Positions 1 to 6,972 of a stretch of 26,560 bases of DNA are shown in pieces (the first letter of the stretch is position 1; every line of letters begins with the position of its first letter). A model generated the notes under the pieces. The model saw only the letters and a program-made list of their open reading frames with translations, was not told the DNA's origin and did no database searches. A program made the translations under genes and the position numbers. The DNA comes from Embleya sp040605455 (GTDB taxonomy: Bacteria; Actinomycetota; Actinomycetes; Streptomycetales; Streptomycetaceae): contig NZ_JBEXCV010000127.1 in NCBI RefSeq assembly GCF_040605455.1, positions 1 to 26,560 of the forward strand, read 5' to 3'.

Positions 1-102
1 ACCACCTGGAACATCTGGAACGGCATCCGCGCCGCCCTCTCCACCGCCGCCGCCGTCGCCATGCTCAAAGCCCTCCGCCTCCACCGCCGCAACCGCATCT
101 GA
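1..102 (+). CDS. 3' end of a small membrane protein, DUF1772-like
   Basis: Only the last 33 codons are inside the window, in frame 1, ending at TGA 100-102. The visible tail reads WNIWNGIRAAL, then an Ala/Val-rich membrane-type stretch, then a basic end (LHRRNRI). A Trp-Asn-x-x-Arg motif before a final transmembrane helix is typical of the C-terminus of DUF1772 (anthrone-oxygenase-like) membrane proteins. That family call rests on this short tail only. The gene converges on the winged-helix gene that ends at 218. The 115 bp between them show no clear terminator. Confidence 0.5.
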   Translation, partial: TTWNIWNGIRAALSTAAAVAMLKALRLHRRNRI

Positions 103-217
103 CCTCCCACCGACCCCCACCCCGATTGATCGCAGCCTTCGCGTCACGCCGGGAACGAACGGGGCACCGACGCCGGCAAGGGCGAGGACCGTCACGCACG
201 GATGTCGGCGGGCCTGC

Positions 218-1360
218 TCAGGCGAAGCGGACCTCGTGGTCGTGTGGGGTGGTGAAGGCCAGAAGGCGGGCGGCTTCGGTGGTCAGGGCCGCCTTGGCTT
301 CCTCGGTGATCGGGCGGAAGGGTTGCACGTCGAGGACAAGGGGCGGGCCGGAACGGCGGACGGCGGCGGAAGAGCCCGCCGAGACCGGTTTGCCGGCTCG
401 GGTGAGCCGCCACATGCCCGCAACCAGGCCGTCGACCAGGAAGGTTGCCCGAATGATGCCGTTGACGGTGAAGAGGCGTTTGCGGTTCTCTTCGGAGATG
501 ATCCGGGCGCGGTCGGCGTGGGAGAGCAGGATGTTGTCGAATTCCGGAAGGAACCGAACCGGAGCGGGGGCGTCCTCGGGGGGCAGCGGAGCGTCGGGGA
601 TGTCGTAGAGCTCGCGCCCGGCCTCGTCTCGGTACACGGCCAGACTCGGACGGAGCCGATCGACCGCCTCACGCAGCCGGCTCAAGCCGGACCAGGCCTG
701 CATGTCGGCGATCGTGGCCGGACCGAAGGCCGCCAGGTAGCGCAACAGCATGGCGTCCGGGGCGGTTTCGGCCGCGAGTGGCCGGTCCAGCCAGTGTTCG
801 GCGGTGGTGCAGGCGGATTGACCGCTGCGGCCCCACAACGCCCGCGGCGGGACCTGGACCAGGGGTGCCTGGCTGCGCAGCGCGTGCGCAAGGGCCCTCG
901 GATCCTCGTCCGGGAAACGTTCCGCGAGCGCAAGCCCGAGCGCCTTGGCGGTCAGGGGTCGCTCGGCCATCAACTCCCGTCCTGTGGCGATTAGTTCGGC
1001 CACATCGACCTTCGAGTCGCCGAGTCCGTGCAGGGCGTTGCGGTACAGGTCCGCGTCGTAGATCGGCTGCACGACGGGCCGGAGCGCAAGGCAGTCCGCG
1101 GCGGTCACCAGGTGCACCGTGCCGCGCATCAGGCCCAGGCGCACGGCGCGGCGGTCGGTCAGGAGGTCGGCCAGTTCGGTCGGCGCGAAGTCGGCGAGGC
1201 GGGTCCACAGGCCGATGTACGGCGGGTGCGGGGCCTGCGCCTGCATGCCGACCAGGTGCGTGATCGCCGCCTCCGCCGAGATCGCGTGCCGTCGGGTCAA
1301 CAATTGACGTTCGAGCAGCGCGCGATTGAGTCGGCGGGTGCTGAGAGTGGTGATCTCCAT
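218..1360 (-). CDS. Winged-helix DNA-binding domain protein (HTH_42 / YcaQ-like family)
   Basis: This 380-residue protein begins with a typical HTH_42 N-terminus: LNRALLERQLLTRR, then the HLVGMQAQAP motif (about residues 36-45), then LMRGTVHLV (about 78-86). It ends with a domain containing FLPEFDNILLSHADR and VDGLVAGMWRL. These fit the winged-helix family PF06224, which includes the crosslink-repair glycosylases AlkX/YcaQ and many uncharacterised actinobacterial members. A role in DNA repair is only a family-level possibility. It is divergent from the WYL regulator gene at 1422, with 61 bp between the starts. No Shine-Dalgarno sequence precedes the ATG. TAGTCT sits exactly 6 nt upstream of it, so the transcript may be leaderless. 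The paired arrangement suggests control by the WYL protein. Confidence 0.85.
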   Translation of the reverse strand: MEITTLSTRRLNRALLERQLLTRRHAISAEAAITHLVGMQAQAPHPPYIGLWTRLADFAPTELADLLTDRRAVRLGLMRGTVHLVTAADCLALRPVVQPIYDADLYRNALHGLGDSKVDVAELIATGRELMAERPLTAKALGLALAERFPDEDPRALAHALRSQAPLVQVPPRALWGRSGQSACTTAEHWLDRPLAAETAPDAMLLRYLAAFGPATIADMQAWSGLSRLREAVDRLRPSLAVYRDEAGRELYDIPDAPLPPEDAPAPVRFLPEFDNILLSHADRARIISEENRKRLFTVNGIIRATFLVDGLVAGMWRLTRAGKPVSAGSSAAVRRSGPPLVLDVQPFRPITEEAKAALTTEAARLLAFTTPHDHEVRFA

Positions 1361-1366
1361 GCCCGA

Positions 1367-1405
1367 AGACTAGGAGCGAATGCGGACGGAAACCTGCCGC
1401 ATTCG
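1367..1405. promoter_or_regulatory. Divergent control region with 9-bp inverted repeat
   Basis: CGAATGCGG (1377-1385) and CCGCATTCG (1397-1405) form a perfect 9-bp inverted repeat with an 11-bp spacer, about 20 bp centre to centre. It lies in the 61-bp gap between the winged-helix gene (minus) and the WYL gene (plus). On the minus strand TAGTCT (1372-1367) is a TANNNT-type -10 hexamer, followed by 6 nt and the ATG at 1360. The symmetry and position suggest an operator for the WYL regulator controlling both genes. Binding is inferred. Confidence 0.6.
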
Positions 1406-1421
1406 ACGCCACGGTGATCAC

Positions 1422-2453
1422 ATGGACACGCTGGAGAGTACGACCCGCCTGCTTCGTTTGTTGTCCCTCCTCCAATCGCGACCCGAACGGCAGTCCGCCC
1501 CCGAGCCGCAGTCGCCTTCGAGGCGCCGCGACCGTGCCGACCAGCCCCTCCCACCCGACCCGCCGGGCTGGACCGGCCCCCGACTCGCCGCGCGCCTCGG
1601 CGTCAGCCCCCGCACCGTCCGGCGCGACGTGCAACGGCTGCGCGCGGCGGGCCATCCGGTCCGCACGTCGGCCGGCGGGTATCGGCTCGATGCGGGCGAC
1701 CGGTTGCCGCCGCTGCTCCTGGACGACGACGAGGCGGTCGCGATCGTGACCGGACTGCGCACCGCGGTCGGCGGCACGGTCGCCGGGATCGGGCCGACCT
1801 CGGCCCGGGCGCTGGCCAAGCTCGAACAGCTGCTGCCCGCCCGGCTGCGCCGCCGGGTCGACGCACTCGACGCGGTCACCGTGTCGCTGCCGGTGTGCGG
1901 CGAGACGGTGGCCCCCGCCGACCTGGCCACGATCGCGGCGGCGTGCCACTGCGCCGAGACGCTGCGCTTCGACTACCGCACCCACGACGGTCGCGAGGCC
2001 GTCCGCACGACCGAACCGCACCGACTCGCCTGCACGGGACGCCGCTGGTACCTGCTGGCCTGGGACCTCGACCGCGCCGACTGGCGTACCTTTCGTGTGG
2101 ACCGGATCCGGCTGCGCCCGCCGACCGGCCCGGGGTTCGCGCCGCGTCCGCTGCCGGACCGCGATGTCGCCGCGTACATCCGCGCGGGCATCTCCACGGG
2201 CACCTACGCACACCGCGCGACCGTGCGCCTGCATGCCTCACCGGAACTCGCCGCGGCTCGGATCGGCGCCACCGACGGCGTCCTGGAGGCGATCGACGCG
2301 GATACGTGCCGGTTGACCACGGGGGCGTCCTCGATCGACGCGCTGGCGATTCGTCTCGCCTTCCTCGACCTCGACTTCACCGTCGAGAGCCCACCCGAAC
2401 TCGTCCAGCGGGTCGCCCGGTTGGCCGGGCGCTGGACCCGAGCGGCGGGCTGA
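1422..2453 (+). CDS. WYL-domain transcriptional regulator (YafY-type)
   Basis: The 343-residue protein has an N-terminal helix-turn-helix (RLAARLGVSPRTVRRDVQRLRAAG, split here as RLAARLGVSPRT and VRRDVQRLRAAG, residues about 54-77). A WYL domain follows, with RRWYLLAWDLD and TFRVDRI in its middle, and then a C-terminal WCX-like region ending ARLAGRW. WYL proteins are DNA-binding regulators that sense ligands or nucleic acids. The ATG at 1422 is chosen because homologous sequence starts there (MDTLESTTRLLRLLSLLQ); GGTGA lies 4 nt upstream. Oddity: residues about 21-49 are a Pro/Arg/Asp-rich insertion between helix 1 and the rest of the HTH, where relatives usually have only a few residues. It is divergent from the winged-helix gene and likely autoregulates through the repeat at 1377-1405. 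Confidence 0.88.
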   Translation: MDTLESTTRLLRLLSLLQSRPERQSAPEPQSPSRRRDRADQPLPPDPPGWTGPRLAARLGVSPRTVRRDVQRLRAAGHPVRTSAGGYRLDAGDRLPPLLLDDDEAVAIVTGLRTAVGGTVAGIGPTSARALAKLEQLLPARLRRRVDALDAVTVSLPVCGETVAPADLATIAAACHCAETLRFDYRTHDGREAVRTTEPHRLACTGRRWYLLAWDLDRADWRTFRVDRIRLRPPTGPGFAPRPLPDRDVAAYIRAGISTGTYAHRATVRLHASPELAAARIGATDGVLEAIDADTCRLTTGASSIDALAIRLAFLDLDFTVESPPELVQRVARLAGRWTRAAG

Positions 2454-2499
2454 GACCGGCTCGTCGGGACCCACGACGGCCGAGCCCCGCCGGACACAC

Positions 2500-2847
2500 C
2501 CGCAGCACATCGCGTCCAACCTCGGCGCCCACGCCCGGCTCGCCAACCTCGGCGCGTACGTCACCTCCAAGGCCGCCGTGAGCGCCCTCACCCGCAGCGC
2601 CGCACTCGACCACATCGGCGAGGGCGTGCGAATCAACGCGGTCAGCCCCGGCCCGCCGGCCACCACGATGTCGCTGCGTCCCGGCGAGACCGAGGCCGAG
2701 CGCGCGGACCGAATGAAGGGTGAGAACCCGTCCGGCCGGGTCGGCACACTGGCCGAACTCGCGGCTGCCGTCCTGTACCTGGCCTCCGACGAGGCCGGCT
2801 TCGCGGTCGGCACCGACCTCGTCCTCGACGGCGGCGCCAGCGCCTGA
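2500..2847 (+). pseudogene. 5'-truncated short-chain dehydrogenase/reductase (SDR) remnant
   Basis: Frame 1 encodes the C-terminal half of a classical SDR. It has SNLGAHARLANLGAYVTSK with the catalytic YxxxK (Tyr codon at 2557), then RINAVSPGP, then LAAAVLYLASDEAGFAVGT and the closing VLDGGASA before the stop at 2845-2847. The N-terminal Rossmann half, with the TGxxxGxG NAD(P)-binding motif and the catalytic Ser, is absent. The homology starts only about 50 bp after the WYL stop codon. The possible start at GTG 2578 would leave 89 residues and lose even the YxxxK. An internal or 5' deletion that joined the WYL gene to the SDR tail is the simplest explanation. It is unlikely to be an active enzyme. 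Confidence 0.8.
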
Positions 2848-2862
2848 CCGGCACTACGGATT

Positions 2863-2912
2863 CCGAGCCCCGGCCCGGCCGCCGTCACCCCGACACGGCC
2901 GGGCCGCCTCGG
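2863..2912. terminator. GC-rich hairpin between convergent genes
   Basis: CGGCCCGGCCG (2871-2881) pairs perfectly with CGGCCGGGCCG (2896-2906) across a 14-nt loop. An outer CCGAG (2863-2867) pairs with CTCGG (2908-2912). It lies between the SDR remnant and the convergent hydrolase gene, as expected for a bidirectional actinomycete terminator without a U-tract. Confidence 0.65.
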
Positions 2913-2959
2913 CATGCCGCTCGACGCCCCGAACTGCCCTGGTCCGGGCGGCCGATCGG

Positions 2960-3772
2960 CTACTCCCGGTCGAGTACCTCGGCCAGTGCCACGGCGAACT
3001 CGTCCGGCCGCAACGCGTAACCCACGTGATCGGTCGGGAACTCCACGACCGGGAGGCCGAGGCGCTCGGCAAGCAGTGCCGTGGTGCGGTAAAGCAGCGT
3101 CTGCGCACCCTCGTTCGAGACCACCGGCACCAGCGGGGCGCCCCGCAGCGCGGTGAAGTCCGGTTCGAACCGGGCGAACGACGAGAGTTCATAGGACAGA
3201 TTGAAATGCACGTTGGCCTGCACCCGTTCGATCAACTCCCGCACCGGAGCCGGCAGGTCCGGCGTGGGTTCCGGCGGGCCGGCCAGCCCGAACAGCGCAC
3301 TGAGCTCGCCCATCGCGGCCTTCACGCCGTCGGTCCGATACAGCTCGCAGACCTTGTCGAACCTTTCGTGCCACCGCTTCGGCTCGGGCAACAGCCCCAA
3401 CACGAACGGCTCGTGGGCGATCAGCAGATCGATCTGTTCGGGGTGTCGGGCGAGCAGGTCGAGGCCGATCGTGGCACCGGAGCTGGTGCCGAAGACGGCG
3501 GCGGGTTCGGAAGAGAGGGCCAAGAGCAACCGATGCGCGTCGTCGGCGTGCTCGTCGATGCGCTGCTCGCCGGGCGGACCGGTGAGCCGGCTACGGGAGT
3601 TGCCTCGTCGGTCGTACGCGACCACGGTGTGGCGGTCGGCCAGCCGCTCGCCCAGCGCCGAGAACAGGCCGGTATCCCCGTTGCTGCCGTTGATCAATAA
3701 CAGGACCGGTCCGGAGCCGCGAACCTCGTAATAGAGGTCGGCTCCGGGTACCGCCAGCGTGCCGGAATCCAT
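2960..3772 (-). CDS. Alpha/beta hydrolase
   Basis: This 270-residue protein has a complete alpha/beta-hydrolase layout. The oxyanion-hole strand is GPVLLLINGSNGD (21-33), YDRRGNSRS follows at about 53-61, and the nucleophile elbow GTSSG (95-99) carries Ser97. The catalytic His is probably His249 in PTDHVGYALRP. The acid residue is not certain; Glu221 lies after the matching strand. There is no signal peptide or membrane segment, so it should be cytoplasmic, and the substrate is unknown. AGAAGG lies 8 nt before the ATG. A perfect 12-bp palindrome about 29 bp upstream overlaps a possible -10 and may be an operator. The gene stands alone, with no obvious operon partner. Confidence 0.88.
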   Translation of the reverse strand: MDSGTLAVPGADLYYEVRGSGPVLLLINGSNGDTGLFSALGERLADRHTVVAYDRRGNSRSRLTGPPGEQRIDEHADDAHRLLLALSSEPAAVFGTSSGATIGLDLLARHPEQIDLLIAHEPFVLGLLPEPKRWHERFDKVCELYRTDGVKAAMGELSALFGLAGPPEPTPDLPAPVRELIERVQANVHFNLSYELSSFARFEPDFTALRGAPLVPVVSNEGAQTLLYRTTALLAERLGLPVVEFPTDHVGYALRPDEFAVALAEVLDRE

Positions 3773-3800
3773 GAGATCTGCCTTCTGTGCGGGAACCGCT

Positions 3801-3814
3801 GCGTTGCAACGCTA
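3801..3814 (-). promoter_or_regulatory. Perfect palindrome overlapping a possible -10 upstream of the hydrolase
   Basis: GCGTTGCAACGC (3801-3812) is a perfect 12-bp palindrome. On the minus strand TAGCGT (3814-3809) overlaps it and could be the -10 hexamer of the hydrolase gene. No matching -35 is clear. This is the geometry of a repressor operator; the repressor is unknown and none is encoded next to it. Confidence 0.45.
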
Positions 3815-4063
3815 CGGACGCGAGCGGTGCCCCGTCCGGCAAACCCGGTTTTCCCGATCCGGCGACCCGGGCGCTCGTGAAGCGCAGTGAGCCGACCCCC
3901 GTCGCGGGCTCCTCGGCTGCCCGATCCGCCCCGGCCGGCGCCGCCGCGGGCCGGGGCGCGGCCTCGCGAATCCGCACCGTCCGGGCCGCGAACACGCCCA
4001 CCGCGCGACATCGCCACCACGCCGACAGGTCGCCGGAGGGCCGCTGACTCGCGCCGGTACCGG

Positions 4064-4597
4064 TTACCGGGTGCCGGCCCTGGTGTCCCCGAGCACCCGT
4101 TCGCACTCGGCCCAGGCGGCGACGCTGAGCAGCGGACGGAACCCGGCCAGCAGGGCCCGCAGCTCCGCGCCCCACTGCGCCCGAAGCTCCGGGGCGACGC
4201 GGACGATGTCGAGTTCATTGGCCGCCGTGAGCTCGGCGAAGTCGCGCCGCTCGGCCTCGGTCGGCCGGTAGGTGCGGCCGGTGAACCGGTCCCGGAACGG
4301 GCCGTCGACCAGCGTGCCGTGGCTGGCGGTCCGGTCGCAGCTGCCGTAGAAGTACACGATGCGCTCGGCGTCCACGCCGATCCGGCCGGCGAGTTCGGCG
4401 CGGCGGTCCAGCGGGAGCAGGGCGGTCGCGAAGCCGTCCGTGCCGTAGAAGGCGTGGCACAGGCCGGCGGTGCGCAGTTCGGGGCGTGCGCCCCAGGTGT
4501 CGAGCAGGGCCTCGACCCGGCTCAGGTGGGCCAGCAGGGTTCCGCCGGGATGCTCGATGCGGTCCCCGCCGAGCATGCGGATGTAGTCGACGATCAT
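4064..4597 (-). CDS. DUF6817-like conserved protein
   Basis: The protein is 177 residues when started at the ATG at 4597, which has AAGGGG about 7 nt upstream. An upstream in-frame start at 4666 has no such signal. Motifs are HPGGTLLAHLSRVEALL near the N-terminus, LRTAGLCHAFYGTDGF, and a later VYFYGSCDR. The paired His motifs (HL..V..LL and LCHAxYGTDGF) recall a degenerate HD-type metal-binding fold, as in proteins named DUF6817 in actinobacteria. The family assignment is from memory of the motif. The enzymatic role is unknown. It is divergent from the unrecognised gene at 4893 across 295 bp. In the other direction it is separated by 291 bp from the hydrolase, transcribed on the same strand. 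Confidence 0.75.
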   Translation of the reverse strand: MIVDYIRMLGGDRIEHPGGTLLAHLSRVEALLDTWGARPELRTAGLCHAFYGTDGFATALLPLDRRAELAGRIGVDAERIVYFYGSCDRTASHGTLVDGPFRDRFTGRTYRPTEAERRDFAELTAANELDIVRVAPELRAQWGAELRALLAGFRPLLSVAAWAECERVLGDTRAGTR

Positions 4598-4892
4598 GTG
4601 CCACCCCTTGCCACGTAATGGGTCGGCGCCGACTGTCCGGTGGCCGCCCGATGACTTCGGGCTCACGATAGCGCTGACGAACCGTCAGATCCCAGGGCCT
4701 CGGGCATACACATTGCGGGGTGCCCGGGCTCTGCTCGACATTCACAATGCCCTGAACGACGTGCGCGGACCTGCCGGTGCCGGGCGCGGCACCGGAAAGG
4801 ACGTGCCGGAAACGACCGGCGGGGAATGACGACGCGGCCGTCCGCTTTGTGGATAGCGTCGAGGCAGGCTGCGAACGAGTACGGAGATCAGC

Positions 4893-5474
4893 GTGGGACC
4901 GGATCAGTTCTGTCTGGTGTTGTTGCGACGCATGGGCGATTACCAACCCGATCTGGTCGCCGATGCCGTCCGCGAGTTGGAATTCAGCCGCACCCGGATG
5001 CGCGAGGTCAACGCTCAGTGGCAGCGCATGGTGCGCAGCCGCTCGGTCGGTGGCCCCGCCCGCGCGTACCGGGCCGCGCTCGGCGAGCCGGCCGGCCGGG
5101 CCGAACGCAGGATCGGGGATCTCACCGCCGACGCGCAATGGTGGGTGCTGCCGCTGTGGCCGGAGTTGCGCTTCGAAATCCTCACCGGCCCCGACGGGCG
5201 GGTCTGGCAGGAATGGCTCGTGCGAGCCGATCCCGCCACGACGCCGCCCGTCGAGAGCGTGGCCGGGCTGCGGCCGTGGGGGTTCGTGATCGGGGACATC
5301 GAGCACGCGTACCCGAAATTGCGACACGTGGAGGGTTCCGCGCCCAGCCGCTGGGCGAGCCTGATCACCGAAGGCGAAAGCACGTACCGGGCGGATTTCG
5401 TCTGGGGCCTACTCCAGAACGTGACCCGCATCGACGCCGAGACGAACCCGACCCCGGCCGCACAGGCCCTTTAG
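4893..5474 (+). CDS. Hypothetical protein, 193 residues
   Basis: I do not recognise this protein. It starts at GTG 4893 with a CGGAGA ribosome-binding site just upstream and shows strong third-position G/C bias. It has no signal peptide or membrane helix. It is rich in Trp and Arg, with a patterned middle (WWVLPLWPELRFEIL, then GRVWQEWLV) and a C-terminal IGDIEHAYPKLRHVEG segment. The length and even composition look like a single globular domain. It ends 86 bp from the convergent P450 gene, and no terminator hairpin is obvious there. Its divergent neighbour is the DUF6817-like gene. Nothing in context fixes a role. Confidence 0.7.
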   Translation: MGPDQFCLVLLRRMGDYQPDLVADAVRELEFSRTRMREVNAQWQRMVRSRSVGGPARAYRAALGEPAGRAERRIGDLTADAQWWVLPLWPELRFEILTGPDGRVWQEWLVRADPATTPPVESVAGLRPWGFVIGDIEHAYPKLRHVEGSAPSRWASLITEGESTYRADFVWGLLQNVTRIDAETNPTPAAQAL

Positions 5475-5560
5475 GCACCCCATACCACCACCGCCGGGAT
5501 CGCCCGCGCCCACCGAAGCCACGCCCGCGGCATCGACGCCACGTCGGATGCGCCCCGCCG

Positions 5561-6799
5561 CTAAAACCGCACGCGCAACGACTCCGGCCCGCGCAGCGCC
5601 GTACCGAGCAGCCCTCGTACGCGCGTCGGCTCGGCGGGTCGCATCGCCGGCAGCCGTTGCAGCAGCACCTTGAGCGCGGCCCGGATCTCGGCGAGGGCCA
5701 GCCAGGTGCCGAGACATACGTGCGGCCCGGCGCCGAACGCGAGCGTGGGTCGGACCCGGCGGCCGATGTCGAACACGTCCGGGTCCGGGTAGTGCGCCGG
5801 GTCCCGGTTGGCCGCCGTGATCGCGAAGATCAGCGGTGTCTCCGCCGGTATGTCCAGTCCCAGCCCCTGCCAGTCGCGAACCGGCGCCGGGCACACCCGA
5901 GGCAACAGGCCCACCGGCGGCTCCCAGCGCAACGACTCCTCGACCGCCCATTCCAGTTCCTCGTCGGGGTCGGCCAGCACCCGGGCCAACTGCTCGGGGT
6001 GGGTGAGCAGGGCGAACAGGGCGTTGCCCAGTCCCAGGTAGGTGGTGTCGGCGCCGGCCGGGAAGAGCAGCCGCAGGAAGGAGAGGATCTCCTCGTCGGT
6101 GAGCCGGCGACCCTCGGCCTCGGTACGGGCCAGCGTCGAGAGCAGGTCGTCGCCCGGGTCGATCCGGCGGCGCGCGACGATCGGCGTGACGTACTCGGTG
6201 AACTCGCGCGACGCGCGCTCGGCCGCCTCCGGCGCCATCGGGAAGTGGAACAGGTCGACGGCCCAGCGGCGGAATCGTTCCTCGTCGTCCATCGGCAGTC
6301 CGAGCAGGCGGGTGATCACCCGGACCGGGTAGCCGTGCGTGAACTCGGTGACCAGGTCGGCCTCGCCGCGCGCCTCGAAGCGGTCCACGAGTTCGTGCGC
6401 GAGCGGTTCCAGGATCGCCTCGACCTGGTCGGTGACCACCTTGCGCCGAAACGCCGGCACCACGAGCTTCCGGTTGACCCGGTGCTCGGCGCCGCGCATG
6501 CACTGGATGGTGTGCCCGAGTACGGGTTCGGTGGTCGCGGCGTAGATCGCGGACGCCGGGAACGACTCCTCGTCCTTGAACGCGGCGGTCACCAGATCGT
6601 GGGTCAGGAACAACACCGCCCGCGTACCCAGGAAGGGCACGATCGCGTACGGCTTGCGCGCCCGCGCCGCGGCGATCACCTCGTGCAGGTTGGGAATGTC
6701 GTCGAAGGCGAAGTCGTAACCCTCGATATCGAACGGCGCGAGCTCATCGAACGGGTCTGTGGATTCGAACGTTTCGCGCGCTGCGGGCAGATCGGTCAT
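5561..6799 (-). CDS. Cytochrome P450
   Basis: This 412-residue soluble bacterial P450 has the I-helix oxygen-activation motif AGADTT (248-253), the K-helix ExxR (Glu288-Arg291) and the heme loop FGAGPHVCLG (355-364) with Cys362 as axial ligand. GAEHRVNRKLV (103-113) is the C-helix heme-propionate contact. Bacterial P450s insert oxygen into small lipophilic substrates and need a ferredoxin and a reductase; neither is in this window. The ATG at 6799 is preceded by AGGGAG, and upstream codons in the same frame lack homology. It is divergent from the IclR gene at 6973, and two palindromes in between suggest IclR control. The substrate cannot be read from the sequence. Confidence 0.95.
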   Translation of the reverse strand: MTDLPAARETFESTDPFDELAPFDIEGYDFAFDDIPNLHEVIAAARARKPYAIVPFLGTRAVLFLTHDLVTAAFKDEESFPASAIYAATTEPVLGHTIQCMRGAEHRVNRKLVVPAFRRKVVTDQVEAILEPLAHELVDRFEARGEADLVTEFTHGYPVRVITRLLGLPMDDEERFRRWAVDLFHFPMAPEAAERASREFTEYVTPIVARRRIDPGDDLLSTLARTEAEGRRLTDEEILSFLRLLFPAGADTTYLGLGNALFALLTHPEQLARVLADPDEELEWAVEESLRWEPPVGLLPRVCPAPVRDWQGLGLDIPAETPLIFAITAANRDPAHYPDPDVFDIGRRVRPTLAFGAGPHVCLGTWLALAEIRAALKVLLQRLPAMRPAEPTRVRGLLGTALRGPESLRVRF

Positions 6800-6883
6800 C
6801 CGGGCTCCCTGGCCAAGCCTTCGGCGCCGCATCGCCTCGTCCGCGCCGCCAGGGTGCACACACATCCGCGCACATCGCGGCCT

Positions 6884-6936
6884 CACTTCACGAGTTGACG
6901 AATATTCGTCGCCGAAGTGACGTATATTCGTTGACT
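6884..6936. promoter_or_regulatory. Twin operator-like palindromes between P450 and IclR genes
   Basis: GACGAATATTCGTC (6897-6910) is a perfect 14-bp palindrome. GACGTATATTCGTT (6919-6932) matches it at 12 of 14 positions. Their centres are 22 bp apart, about two helical turns. They are AT-rich against the GC-rich background. TTGACG (6895-6900) could be a -35 element. CACTTC (6884-6889) and GAAGTG (6914-6919) add outer symmetry. Such a pair suits two IclR dimers bound on one DNA face, controlling the P450 gene and IclR itself. Binding is inferred. Confidence 0.7.
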
Positions 6937-6972
6937 CTAGGGATGAGCCCGAGCCCGAACAAGGGGTGCCGC

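Noticed and set aside
669..2234. 521-codon minus-strand frame across the WYL gene
   Set aside because: It is out of frame with the winged-helix gene at one end and antisense to the WYL gene at the other. No domain is recognisable.
4826..6898. 690-codon plus-strand open frame across the P450 gene
   Set aside because: It is antisense to a clear P450 with all motifs, and its protein is Arg/Gln/Gly-rich nonsense. Long antisense frames are common at this GC content.
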